Positions 1 through 8,120 of a DNA stretch of 8,995 nucleotides are shown piece after piece; within the stretch, counting starts at the first letter, position 1; each line of letters opens with the position of its first letter. The stretch lies in assembly GCA_002413305.1 (NCBI GenBank), contig DHWS01000148.1, positions 1-8,995 on the forward strand. The letters run 5' to 3'. The DNA comes from Actinobacteria bacterium UBA5176. GTDB taxonomy: Bacteria > Actinomycetota > UBA4738. Under the pieces are notes generated by a model. The model was not told the DNA's origin and did no database searches. It saw only the letters and a list, made by a program, of their open reading frames with translations. The position numbers and the translations under genes were made by a program.

Positions 1-639
1 CTTGGTGTCTCGGTCGTGGATCAGGAACCTCGGGGAGAATCCCTCCTCCTGGAGAGCCATTGCCAGGTTCCGGGCCTGCTGGGTCACCCACGCCGAGTCG
101 GGGTTCGACGTCGCTCCCCCCAGATGCGCCTTCCTCGTCCCGAGCTCGATCCACACCAGGACGTACAGCGTCTTCAGCGTGATGGTCTCCACGGTGAGGA
201 AGTCGCAGGCCAGCATTCCGGCCGCCTGGTGGCGGAGGAACTGGCTCCACGTGGGGCCGCGTCTCGGGGCCGGGCCCAAACCGGCACCGCGAAGCACCGT
301 GGCGATCGTGGTTGCCGAGACCCTGACTCCCAGCTTCAGCAACTCGCCCCGGATCCGCATGTAGCCCCACCTGGGGTTCTCCCTTCCCAGTCGCAGGATC
401 AGCTCTCGAACCTCGGGGTCGAGAGCGGGGCGTCCGGGAGGCCGGTGCGGCTTGGTCCACTTCTTGGCAACGAGCTGGCGGTGCCAGCGGAGGAGGGTCT
501 CAGGCCGGACCAGGAACGCGTCCCACGCCTCTCGCGAGAGCATCCTGCTCACCGCGGCGAGGAACGCTTTGTCCCTGGTCCGGTAGGGTTCTACTCCACC
601 CAACCGGTTGTGCAACTTCGTTGAGAGGAGGTGTGACAT
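1..639 (-). pseudogene. Integrase-core transposase, N-terminally truncated and cut by the left window edge
   Basis: The minus strand is open from about 639 to the window edge, with no stop in the window. From about 590 leftwards it reads like the transposases annotated as integrase core domain proteins (IS3/IS481-like DDE recombinases). It shows VRPETLLRWHRQLV, then an Arg/Pro-rich stretch with PGRPALDPEVRELILRLG, then NPRWGYMRIRGELLKLG (helix-turn-helix-like, DNA binding). The start of the catalytic fold follows, with the first Asp in ACDF and the second in HDRDTK at the edge; the third acidic residue would lie outside. The residues before YRTRDKAFLAAVSRML (codons above about 590) do not resemble the usual N-terminal HTH of the family. 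The gene therefore looks truncated at its 5' end, with the small gene at 638 placed against it on the other strand. The ATG at 639-637 is the first possible start but has no convincing ribosome binding site. The family call is confident; whether the gene is active is doubtful. Confidence 0.75.
626..632 (+). promoter_or_regulatory. Strong Shine-Dalgarno that sets the start of the small gene at 638
   Basis: AGGAGGT lies 5 bases before ATG 638, nearly the full complement of the 16S rRNA tail. It argues for ATG 638 over the in-frame start 30 bases upstream at 608 and is the best evidence that this small gene is translated. Confidence 0.7.
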
Positions 640-883
640 GGAACAGAAGCGGCTGCGCGAACCGCAGGAGATGCTGCCAGCGTACGAGCCGTTGGAGCAC
701 ATGGTCCGGCGCGTCGTCCGAGAGGAGCTTGAGCCCGTCCTGGACATCTTGAAGGAGCTCCGGCCAGCAGAGGTTGCTGCCTACGAGAGCGGGTTCGGAT
801 CGCGGGCTGAGACCTTCCCCGGTCCGGGAGATGGGGTCCCGAGCACGCGGACGACGACCACGTCAGAGCCTCGGCCTGCATGA
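638..883 (+). CDS. Small helical protein of unknown function, paralogue of the one upstream of katG
   Basis: An 81-residue protein of no family I can name. Residues 17-42 hold a charged, probably helical motif with core VRRVVREEL, then P and a Leu/Ile heptad-like run ending KELR. The same motif occurs in the small protein encoded at 3192-3371 on the minus strand: 16 of 26 aligned positions are identical, and several others are V/I, I/L or M/F exchanges. The rest, from about residue 43, is low complexity (Gly, Pro, Thr, Ser, Glu) and looks disordered. There is no signal peptide or membrane segment. The start is fixed by AGGAGGT 5 bases upstream. The gene converges on katG, with its stop 63 bases from the katG stop and a stem-loop between them. 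The paralogy and Shine-Dalgarno support a real gene. A role linked to KatG is only inferred from position. Confidence 0.65.
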   Translation: MEQKRLREPQEMLPAYEPLEHMVRRVVREELEPVLDILKELRPAEVAAYESGFGSRAETFPGPGDGVPSTRTTTTSEPRPA

Positions 884-898
884 ACGACCCCTCGCCGC

Positions 899-935
899 GT
901 CGGGTGGCGGGTCCGAAGGGAACCCGTCACTCGAC
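899..935 (+). terminator. Strong stem-loop between convergent genes, terminator-like
   Basis: Bases 899-912 pair with 922-935 around a 9-base loop: a 14-bp stem in the plus-strand transcript with two G-U wobbles (903/931, 907/927). On the minus strand these become C-A mismatches, so the fold favours RNA from the small gene at 638-883, whose stop is 15 bases upstream. No T-run follows on either strand, so this is not a classical intrinsic terminator. It could still block both converging transcripts or protect 3' ends. Confidence 0.5.
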
Positions 936-946
936 AGGGGGGCCGA

Positions 947-3178
<2,232 letters not shown>

Positions 3179-3191
3179 TTACGCCCTGCTG

Positions 3192-3371
3192 TCAGGCCGG
3201 GGGGTTCGTCAACGAGCGATCCCGGAGCTCCTCGAGCAACCGATGGATAGGGCGGAGTTCCTCACGCACGATCCGGCGGACGAAATCCGGGAGCGGTTCC
3301 GCGGCCGCGAACCCTCCCGGTGCGGCTTGCGGAACGGGCTCCGGCACCGAGGACCCGCGATCTGCACTCAT
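3192..3371 (-). CDS. Small helical protein encoded just upstream of katG, paralogue of the 638-883 product
   Basis: A 59-residue protein of unknown function. Residues 1-24 are Ala/Pro/Gly-rich and probably disordered. Residues 25-50 form a charged helical motif (EPL, then FVRRIVREELRP, then a Leu-spaced run ending LLEELR) that matches residues 17-42 of the small protein at 638-883 on the other side of katG (16 of 26 identical). There is no Cys/His metal site, signal peptide or membrane segment. ATG 3371 is chosen over the in-frame GTG 3377 because the purine-rich GAGGAGGGG (3385-3377) lies 5 bases before the ATG and overlaps the GTG. It is followed after 46 bases by katG on the same strand, a likely two-gene operon. 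It could be a KatG partner, a small regulator or a dimerising peptide; the sequence alone does not decide. Confidence 0.65.
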   Translation of the reverse strand: MSADRGSSVPEPVPQAAPGGFAAAEPLPDFVRRIVREELRPIHRLLEELRDRSLTNPPA

Positions 3372-3376
3372 GCGCA

Positions 3377-3385
3377 CCCCTCCTC
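3377..3385 (-). promoter_or_regulatory. Shine-Dalgarno that sets the start of the small gene upstream of katG
   Basis: GAGGAGGGG on the minus strand, 5 bases before ATG 3371. It overlaps the alternative in-frame GTG at 3377, which makes that upstream start unlikely. Confidence 0.6.
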
Positions 3386-3532
3386 AGCGAACGTCGAGAC
3401 CTGGTCGCGAAGACGGCGAAGTCTCGTCCTCCAGGGTACCGCGGCCGAGGCGCCCGAGGCTCCTTCGCACCGGGCAGGTCGAACACAAGCGGCCGGACGG
3501 AGGCGCTCAGGGCGAATCAGCGGGTTCTTCAT

Positions 3533-3548
3533 CGGGCGTTCACACCCG
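3533..3548. promoter_or_regulatory. Possible operator: imperfect inverted repeat in the divergent promoter region
   Basis: CGGGCGTTCACACCCG reads as the inverted repeat CGGGnGTnnACnCCCG. It lies between the divergent small gene-katG unit and the membrane peptide gene, where a regulator of either would bind. It matches no named operator I can state, and short GC-rich dyads arise often by chance here. Confidence 0.2.
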
Positions 3549-3584
3549 GTTCCTACCTTGGGCGGAGAACCCGAGGAGGCAGCT

Positions 3585-3704
3585 GTGGAACACCATAAAG
3601 TGGGGCGAACGAAGTTCAGGCCAGCGCTGCTCCTTGTCGTCGCCGCGGCGCTGCTGGGGCTCACCATTCTCCGGATAGTTTATGGGCGGAGCCGCGGGTC
3701 CTGA
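3585..3704 (+). CDS. 39-residue single-pass membrane protein
   Basis: A very small gene starting with GTG 3585, with GAGGAGG (3573-3579) 5 bases upstream. The product has a basic N-terminus (EHHKVGRTKFRP), one hydrophobic segment at about residues 14-30 (PALLLVVAAALLGLTIL), and a short basic tail (RIVYGRSRGS), so it should be a single membrane-spanning peptide. No family is recognised. It diverges from the small gene-katG unit across about 210 bases that must hold both promoters. A TACCTT at 3554-3559 could be its -10 box, but no good -35 is seen. The strong Shine-Dalgarno and clear basic-hydrophobic-basic layout are the evidence for a real gene. Confidence 0.55.
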   Translation: MEHHKVGRTKFRPALLLVVAAALLGLTILRIVYGRSRGS

Positions 3705-3779
3705 AACGGCCCGCAAGCGTCATCGTGGCTGCTCAGGGGGTTGAGATGTGCGACCACCCCTCTCGGCGGAGGCTTCATT

Positions 3780-3801
3780 ATGAGCCGGGCCCCCGGCTCA
3801 T
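3780..3801. other. Perfect palindromic hairpin in the spacer before the desaturase gene
   Basis: ATGAGCCGGG (3780-3789) and CCCGGCTCAT (3792-3801) are perfect 10-base inverted arms separated by two bases. The element is 75 bases after the stop of the membrane peptide gene and about 170 bases before the desaturase start. It could end the first transcript, though it has no T-run, or be a binding site for a dimeric regulator of the desaturase. Apart from it, 3705-3972 shows no convincing gene. Confidence 0.45.
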
Positions 3802-3972
3802 GCCAGTGGCGCTGGAGCTAGGTCGGCGGCGTGGCTCGATCTCCTCCAAGTACCTGAGGGAACACCGAGACCCCGATCCGCGAGGACCGGAGTACCGAGC
3901 ATGAGCAGCCGCGATGCGTCCACGCAGGTCGAGCATCCATGAGAGGATCCCGTCCTCGGAAGGAGCGAGACC

Positions 3973-4935
3973 ATGACGACGGGATCATCCGCCGGCAGCA
4001 CGGACTTGCTCGAGGAGCTCACCCCCGCGGTCGAGCGCTATCTCGAGCGACACATCGAGACCAGCACCGAGTGGTTCCCGCACGAGTACGTTCCCTACGA
4101 GGAAGGGCGTAACTACCGCGAAGAGCCATGGCAGGCTTCGGACAGCCGCCTGGCTGGAATCGCCCAGACCTGCTTGGAGCTGAACCTCCTCACCGAGGAC
4201 AACCTCCCCTACTACGTTCTTGCGCTCTGGGATGTCTTCGGAGGCGATGGCGTCTGGGGCGAGTGGAGCAGAAGGTGGACGGCCGAAGAAGGTCGGCATT
4301 CGATCGTCCTGCGCGACTACCTGACGGTTACCCGCGGCCTGGACCCCGTCGCGCTTGAGCGCGCCCGTATGGATCAGGTCTCGCACGGGTACCGCCGGCG
4401 GTTGGCGAACGAGGGCCCGCTCGACGGCGTGGTGTTCACGACCCTGCAGGAGCTCGCAACGCGGATCTCGCACCGGAACACCGGAAAGCTCACCGCCGAG
4501 CCCTCGCTCGAACGGTTGACGGCGCGGATCGCGCAGGACGAGAACCTCCACTACGTGTTCTACCGGGATGTGGGCACGGCGGCGCTGGAGGTGGATCCGT
4601 CGCCCGTCGTCATCGCGATGGAGCGGCAGGTCCTCAGCTTCGCGATGCCGAGCGCCGGAGTGCCCGGGTTCGGCGAGCGGGCAAAGGCGATGGCCGACGC
4701 GGGCGTATATGACCTCCGGCTGCACCACGATCAGGTCCTCGTACCCGTGCTGTTCAAGCACTGGCGGCTCCAGCAGCTGAGCGGATTGACCCCGGAGGCG
4801 GAGGTGGCGCGGGATCGCCTCATCGCCTTTGTTGCCAAGGTCGACCGGGCGGCGAGCTGGTTCGAGGAGTCGCGGGCGCGCCGTCTCCGGCTCGAGCCGG
4901 TTCTCGAGGGACTCGCCGTCACTCCCGCGGTCTGA
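3973..4935 (+). CDS. Acyl-[acyl-carrier-protein] desaturase (soluble di-iron, DesA-like)
   Basis: A soluble fatty acid desaturase of the plant stearoyl-ACP / mycobacterial DesA family, which uses a di-iron centre, O2 and reduced ferredoxin to put a double bond into ACP-linked acyl chains. The 320-residue length fits. All iron ligands can be placed: Glu75 (TEDNLPYY), Glu106 and His109 (AEEGRHSIVLRDYL), Glu160 (TLQELATRISHRNTGKL), Glu190 and His193 (DENLHYVFYRD). The first motif reads EEGRH rather than the plant EENRH. There is no membrane segment. The start is ATG 3973, with AAGGAG upstream. The gene stands alone on its strand. Its neighbours do not suggest a pathway, although membrane lipid unsaturation would fit with the nearby cold-shock and ice-binding-like genes. 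That link is inference. Confidence 0.93.
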   Translation: MTTGSSAGSTDLLEELTPAVERYLERHIETSTEWFPHEYVPYEEGRNYREEPWQASDSRLAGIAQTCLELNLLTEDNLPYYVLALWDVFGGDGVWGEWSRRWTAEEGRHSIVLRDYLTVTRGLDPVALERARMDQVSHGYRRRLANEGPLDGVVFTTLQELATRISHRNTGKLTAEPSLERLTARIAQDENLHYVFYRDVGTAALEVDPSPVVIAMERQVLSFAMPSAGVPGFGERAKAMADAGVYDLRLHHDQVLVPVLFKHWRLQQLSGLTPEAEVARDRLIAFVAKVDRAASWFEESRARRLRLEPVLEGLAVTPAV

Positions 4936-5256
4936 CCAACCGTCGGAGGGCGTACCGCTCGCAGTGCGACAAGCCCTCGAAGAAGACCACGCCGGCCGCT
5001 CGTGCATCCGGCGGATCAGGTCGGCTCGCACTTTCGGCGGGCGAGGCGAGGCATTCTTGCTCGGGCAGACCCCCTGCTACCTCTCATCGTCCTTCTGCTC
5101 GGGGACGGGATCGGGATCGCGTCGCCCGGTCGAGGCGATACCTACGGTTGATCGGTGGTCCAGAGGGCCGAGAGCCGTTACCGAGGCGCTTCTCGCCGGG
5201 AAGCGGTTACGGGGGCGATGGGTGCTACCGGGCTCACGGGGTGCGGCTCTGCGCTC
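4936..5256. other. Gene-free spacer between desaturase and cold-shock gene
   Basis: These 321 bases between two convergent genes hold no reading frame with a start, ribosome binding site and family resemblance. The only structure seen is a 6-bp stem, CGCTTC (5187-5192) with GAAGCG (5200-5205) around a 7-base loop. It lies downstream of the cold-shock gene and may help end its transcript. No T-run is present. Confidence 0.4.
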
Positions 5257-5478
5257 TTATTGCGGACTGCCTTCGGCGATCGGCGTGACGCTCCCCGCCT
5301 GGGGGCCCTTGGGCCCCGGGATGATCTCGAACTCCACGCGCTCGCCCTCTCGCAGGTTCTGGCGCCCCTCTCCCTTGATGCCGGTGGCATGGACGAAGAC
5401 GTCCTTCTCTCCCCCATCGGGGGTTATGAACCCGTAGCCCCTGTTCTCGCTGAACCACTTGACGACCCCGACAGGCAT
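5257..5478 (-). CDS. Cold-shock protein (CspA family)
   Basis: A small single-stranded nucleic-acid binding protein acting as an RNA chaperone or antiterminator in the cytoplasm. The 73 residues form one cold-shock domain: VGVVKWFSENRGYGFIT contains the RNP1 motif, DVFVH (residues 26-30) is RNP2, and GERVEFEI with GPQAGSV closes the barrel. The length is typical. The start is ATG 5478, preceded by GAGGAAGGAAG (5492-5482). The same frame stays open upstream as far as 5820, but that part is Arg/Gly/Pro-rich and matches nothing, so the short form is chosen. A TACACT on the minus strand at 5523-5518 could be a -10 box with a leader of about 30 bases, but no -35 was found. The family call is secure; whether it is cold-induced cannot be told. 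Confidence 0.95.
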   Translation of the reverse strand: MPVGVVKWFSENRGYGFITPDGGEKDVFVHATGIKGEGRQNLREGERVEFEIIPGPKGPQAGSVTPIAEGSPQ

Positions 5479-5816
5479 GCTCTTCCTTCCTCGACCCGGT
5501 CCCCGATCCTGGAGAGCAGTGTAGGCCCTCCACATTCCACCGCTGCAGCCTCCAGGCTCGGCGCCCCGGCCCTGCCCAAACGTAGCCATCCGCTTTGAGT
5601 CCTTCGTCACCCCACCCGAGCCGGACTGTAAGAGAGATCCGGTTGGTAATCGCTCCCACCGCCGAAGGATCGGGCCCCTCCCGGCAAGGTCGCTGACCGT
5701 GAGGCCGCCTGCCTCGTGAACGCGGGCTCGGCAACCGCGTGGGAGATCCGGGCCGGCCTTTCCCGCCCAGCGGCTGCGTCCCACCGACGGCGGGCCTGGT
5801 CTCGACCGGATCTCGG
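5479..5816. other. Spacer upstream of the cold-shock gene
   Basis: These 338 bases separate the epimerase stop from the cold-shock start, both on the minus strand. No supported gene is seen. The segment should hold the cold-shock promoter and leader on its left side. It contains the nested inverted repeat at 5743-5814 on its right side, next to the epimerase stop. Confidence 0.45.
5743..5814 (-). terminator. Nested inverted repeat at the 3' end of the epimerase gene
   Basis: The outer arms GAGATCCGG (5743-5751) and CCGGATCTC (5806-5814) are perfect 9-base complements. Inside them CCCGCC (5762-5767) pairs with GGCGGG (5789-5794), giving a two-tier stem 72 bases long. One outer arm begins only two bases after the epimerase stop codon (5819-5817) in the minus-strand transcript. 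It may end or protect that transcript, or separate it from the cold-shock promoter. No T-run follows. Confidence 0.35.
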
Positions 5817-6797
5817 TCACTCCTCCGCCTTCTGGCCAGGCCGGAAGATCGTGGCGCCCATCGGAAGCTCTGGCCGCTCGCCCAGTTCCTCCATCAGGTC
5901 GGCGATGCCCTCGTCCAAGGGGACCCCGGGGACGTACCCGAGCCGCCGGAGACCCGAGATGTCGGCGACGAGACGGTAGGTGTCGTCCTGGATGTCCGCC
6001 AGCTCGTGAACGCGGGCGGTCCCTCCCGCCACCCGTTGGATGCGCTCTGCCAGCTCCCGCATGGACACCTCGGTCCCGGAGCCGACGTTGAAGATCTCGC
6101 CGGGCTGGGCCCGCTCCGCGATGGCCAGCAGGCCCGCGACCGCGTCGCTGACATGCACGAAGTCGCGGGTCTTGCGCTCGCTGTCGCCGACGATCTGGAT
6201 CGGCCGACCGTTCAGGTGCCAGCGCAGGTACCTGCTCACCTCGACCAGGGAGGTCGCCGGGTCCTCGCCCGGGCCGTAGACACAGAACGGGCGAGCAGCG
6301 ACGAAGTCCAGGCCGTAGGAGTGCCGGAATGCCAGGCCAAACCGCTCCCCGGCGAGCTTGGAGGCACCGTACGGCACGATCGGGACGGTGGGATGGGACT
6401 CATTCACAGGGAACCGTTGCGGTTGCCCGTACACCGACGCCGAAGAGACATAGACCACGCGACGAACCCCTGCCTCCAGCGCCGCCTGGAGCACGTTGAA
6501 CGTGCCGACGCAGTTGGTCTGGAAGTCCTCACGCGGGTGCTCAACCGAATAGGTGCCGTTGGCGTTGGCGGCCAGGTGGAACAGGAGGTCGACCCCGGTC
6601 AGGGCGTCCCGCGCCGATCGGTGCTCCCGGACATCGACCAACCGGTACTGGGTGCCGGTATCGGGGTCGCTGTCGCGCGGAGGACGGCGGTCAAGGACGA
6701 CAACGCGTTTCCCCTGCTCCAGGAGTGCCCGGACCAGATGCCTACCGACGAACCCGAGCCCCCCGGTAACCGCGATTCCATCATGACGATCGAGCAC
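5817..6797 (-). CDS. NAD-dependent epimerase/dehydratase (extended SDR, UDP-sugar epimerase-like)
   Basis: A 326-residue extended short-chain dehydrogenase of the GalE-like group, which epimerises or dehydrates nucleotide-activated sugars. TGGLGFVG (residues 11-18) is the Rossmann dinucleotide loop. Asp36 (VVVLDRR) ends the second strand and favours NAD. HLAA is at 74-77, then VSSASVYG (117-124) with the catalytic Ser/Thr region, and Tyr143 and Lys147 in VPYGASK. Further on come RPFCVYGPGEDP, KTRDFVHVSDAV and IFNVGSGTEVSM, all typical of the family. The frame is open well upstream, but homology starts just after GTG 6797, which has GAGGGAG nearby; that start is chosen. The substrate cannot be told from sequence. 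The gene is divergent from the ice-binding-like fragment and followed by a nested hairpin. It may supply a cell-surface sugar. Confidence 0.92.
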   Translation of the reverse strand: MLDRHDGIAVTGGLGFVGRHLVRALLEQGKRVVVLDRRPPRDSDPDTGTQYRLVDVREHRSARDALTGVDLLFHLAANANGTYSVEHPREDFQTNCVGTFNVLQAALEAGVRRVVYVSSASVYGQPQRFPVNESHPTVPIVPYGASKLAGERFGLAFRHSYGLDFVAARPFCVYGPGEDPATSLVEVSRYLRWHLNGRPIQIVGDSERKTRDFVHVSDAVAGLLAIAERAQPGEIFNVGSGTEVSMRELAERIQRVAGGTARVHELADIQDDTYRLVADISGLRRLGYVPGVPLDEGIADLMEELGERPELPMGATIFRPGQKAEE

Positions 6798-6909
6798 GCG
6801 CTCCCTCGGCGATCCTGTCAAGGCCCACTCACTACCGCGGATGGGACCGGACCGACTCATCGGGGACCACCATCCATCGACCGTTGCCTGAGGAGGATAG
6901 GACAACGTT

Positions 6910-7314
6910 GTGAGCCTCCTGGGCGGCGCGCAGGCCTGTAACGTCTTCTGGCAGGTCGGCAGTTCAGCGACGCTTGGAACGACCTCCACCTTCATCGGAA
7001 ACATCCTGGCGTTGACGTCCATCCAGGTGCAGACCGGCGTAACGGTGGACGGCCGGGTGTTGGCCTCGAATGCATCGGTCACCTTGGACGACGATGTCAT
7101 CACGCGGGGGACGTGCGTGGCATCGACCACACCGCCTCCGACCACACCGCCTGCGACCACGCCGCCCCCGTCTGGCGGTGTCCCAACGGGTGGTGGTTCG
7201 ATGGCCGGTTTCCAGGAGATGGGCCTGCTGGTGATCGGCGGCTCTCTGCTCGCTATCGCACTCGGAGCGTTCGCGGTCCGTCGGCGCGCTATGCGGAATG
7301 GCTCGTCGAGCTAG
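6910..7314 (+). pseudogene. C-terminal half of a DUF3494 ice-binding-like wall protein with linker and membrane anchor
   Basis: The 134-residue frame starts inside the DUF3494 (ice-binding protein) beta-solenoid. AQACNVFWQVGSSATLG, then FIGNILALTSI, GVTVDGRVLA and ASVTLDDDVITR are typical of the last part of that domain. Then come a Thr/Pro linker (three TTPPx units, residues 73-87), a VPTGGGS that may be a sorting signal, a membrane helix (about 103-123) and an RRR tail. Full members carry a signal peptide and over 100 more domain residues ahead of this point. Here an in-frame TAG sits at 6898-6900 and no frame upstream carries the missing part. Without a signal peptide the product could not be exported normally, so it is probably a 5'-truncated remnant. 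GTG 6910 has GAGGAGG rather far upstream. The sortase overlapping its end fits a former substrate-enzyme pair. Confidence 0.75.
7126..7170 (+). repeat. Three tandem 15-bp repeats encoding a Thr-Thr-Pro-Pro linker
   Basis: Units at 7126-7140, 7141-7155 and 7156-7170 follow the pattern ACCACACCGCCTSCG, the third with three changes. They encode TTPPP, TTPPA and TTPPP, a wall-spanning type spacer between the ice-binding-like domain and the membrane anchor. Such in-frame repeats can change copy number by slippage. Confidence 0.8.
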
Positions 7315-8053
7315 TCGAACCGACATGAAGGAGCTCCTGGCGCGCGGTGGTCGCCGCGGCCTCATCGCCACGCTGGCTACCGCCGTCTTGGCCATGAGCG
7401 GGGCGGCTGCCATTGCGGTGTCGGTCGCCGCGCAGAAGCATGCCCCGGAACCCCCCCGGTCCGCGGCTGGCTCGCCCGGACCGGCCGCGGCGTCCCCCAC
7501 ACCGGGCGAGAACGCTCAGCTGGCCGCCGCGACCCTGGCGGCACATTCGTCGCCGGAACCGGTCCCCAAGGTCACCGGACCCGTGCTCCCGCGGTCGGAT
7601 CCGGTGACGATCGACATCTCGGCGATCGGGGTGCACTCGGCGCTGCAGTACCTGGGCCTGACCGCGCAGCACACGCTGCAGGTGCCGGCGCCGGGCCCCC
7701 GCTACAACGAGGCGGCTTGGTACAAGTACTCGTCGACCCCAGGCTCACTCGGCCCCGGGATTATCCTCGGGCACGTCGACTCGGCGGCCCAGGGCCCGTC
7801 GGTGTTCTTCAGCCTCGGGGACCTGCGGCCTGGAGACAAGGTCCTGGTCACCCGCGCGGACGGACTGGTCGCGGTCTTCAGCGTGGACGGCGTACGCCGC
7901 TACCCGAAGGACCACTTCCCGACGCTGCTCGTCTACGGCAACACCGACTACGCAGCCCTGCGGCTGATCACCTGCGGGGGGTCATTTGACTTCGCGACAG
8001 GTCACTATGTCGACAACATCGTCGTCTTCGCCTCACTCGTCGGCTCCCATTAG
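7298..8053 (+). CDS. Class F sortase
   Basis: A membrane-bound cysteine transpeptidase that cleaves LPxTG-like signals and attaches proteins to the cell envelope. The 251 residues have a basic start, one membrane anchor (about 21-43), an Ala/Pro-rich linker (44-95) and a sortase barrel: VTIDISAIGVHSALQYLGL, catalytic His159 in IILGHVDS, and Cys226 in LRLITCGGSFD. The expected catalytic Arg near GHYVDN, 12 residues after the Cys, is Val238; an Arg elsewhere (Arg200/201, VDGVRRYP) could not be shown to replace it. ATG 7298 overlaps the end of the ice-binding-like gene by 17 bases, suggesting translational coupling; ATG 7325 is an alternative start with an equally weak ribosome binding site. The overlap with a protein carrying a C-terminal anchor is the expected enzyme-substrate layout. 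The family call is strong; activity is uncertain. Confidence 0.9.
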   Translation: MARRASRTDMKELLARGGRRGLIATLATAVLAMSGAAAIAVSVAAQKHAPEPPRSAAGSPGPAAASPTPGENAQLAAATLAAHSSPEPVPKVTGPVLPRSDPVTIDISAIGVHSALQYLGLTAQHTLQVPAPGPRYNEAAWYKYSSTPGSLGPGIILGHVDSAAQGPSVFFSLGDLRPGDKVLVTRADGLVAVFSVDGVRRYPKDHFPTLLVYGNTDYAALRLITCGGSFDFATGHYVDNIVVFASLVGSH

Positions 8054-8120
8054 GCGCCCGACAGTGGACGAGGTGCTGGCCGAATGGGGCGCAGTGAACA
8101 CCTCTCGGTGGTGAGGGACG

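Noticed and set aside
569..597. TTGTCC and TACTCC, 17 bases apart, as promoter of the small gene at 638
   Set aside because: Spacing is right but the -10 fits poorly and the segment overlaps transposase coding sequence; too weak to annotate.
3901..3942. 13-codon frame from ATG 3901 as a possible leader peptide of the desaturase
   Set aside because: No ribosome binding site, no regulatory codon run and no alternative hairpins; too short to support.
3985..5031. 348-codon open frame on the minus strand opposite the desaturase
   Set aside because: The desaturase on the plus strand has all iron ligands and a ribosome binding site; the opposite frame has low-complexity composition and no motif.
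5479..5820. N-terminal extension of the cold-shock frame up to a GTG that overlaps the epimerase stop
   Set aside because: The extension of 114 codons is Arg/Gly-rich without homology, while ATG 5478 has a good Shine-Dalgarno and gives the normal cold-shock length.
6816..6822. TTGACA on the minus strand as a -35 box for the epimerase
   Set aside because: At 17 bases spacing the -10 position reads CGTGCT within the start of the gene, so no matching -10 exists.
5739..6941. 400-codon open frame on the plus strand opposite the epimerase
   Set aside because: Antisense shadow of a gene with clear SDR motifs; no start signal or family resemblance.
6798..7160. Longer epimerase starting upstream of GTG 6797
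   Set aside because: The extra 121 codons run antisense through the ice-binding-like gene and show no similarity; the Rossmann motif begins right after GTG 6797.
8039..8065. GTCGG/CCGAC stem at the sortase stop as a terminator
   Set aside because: Only five base pairs with a long loop overlapping the stop codon and no T-run; expected by chance in this composition.
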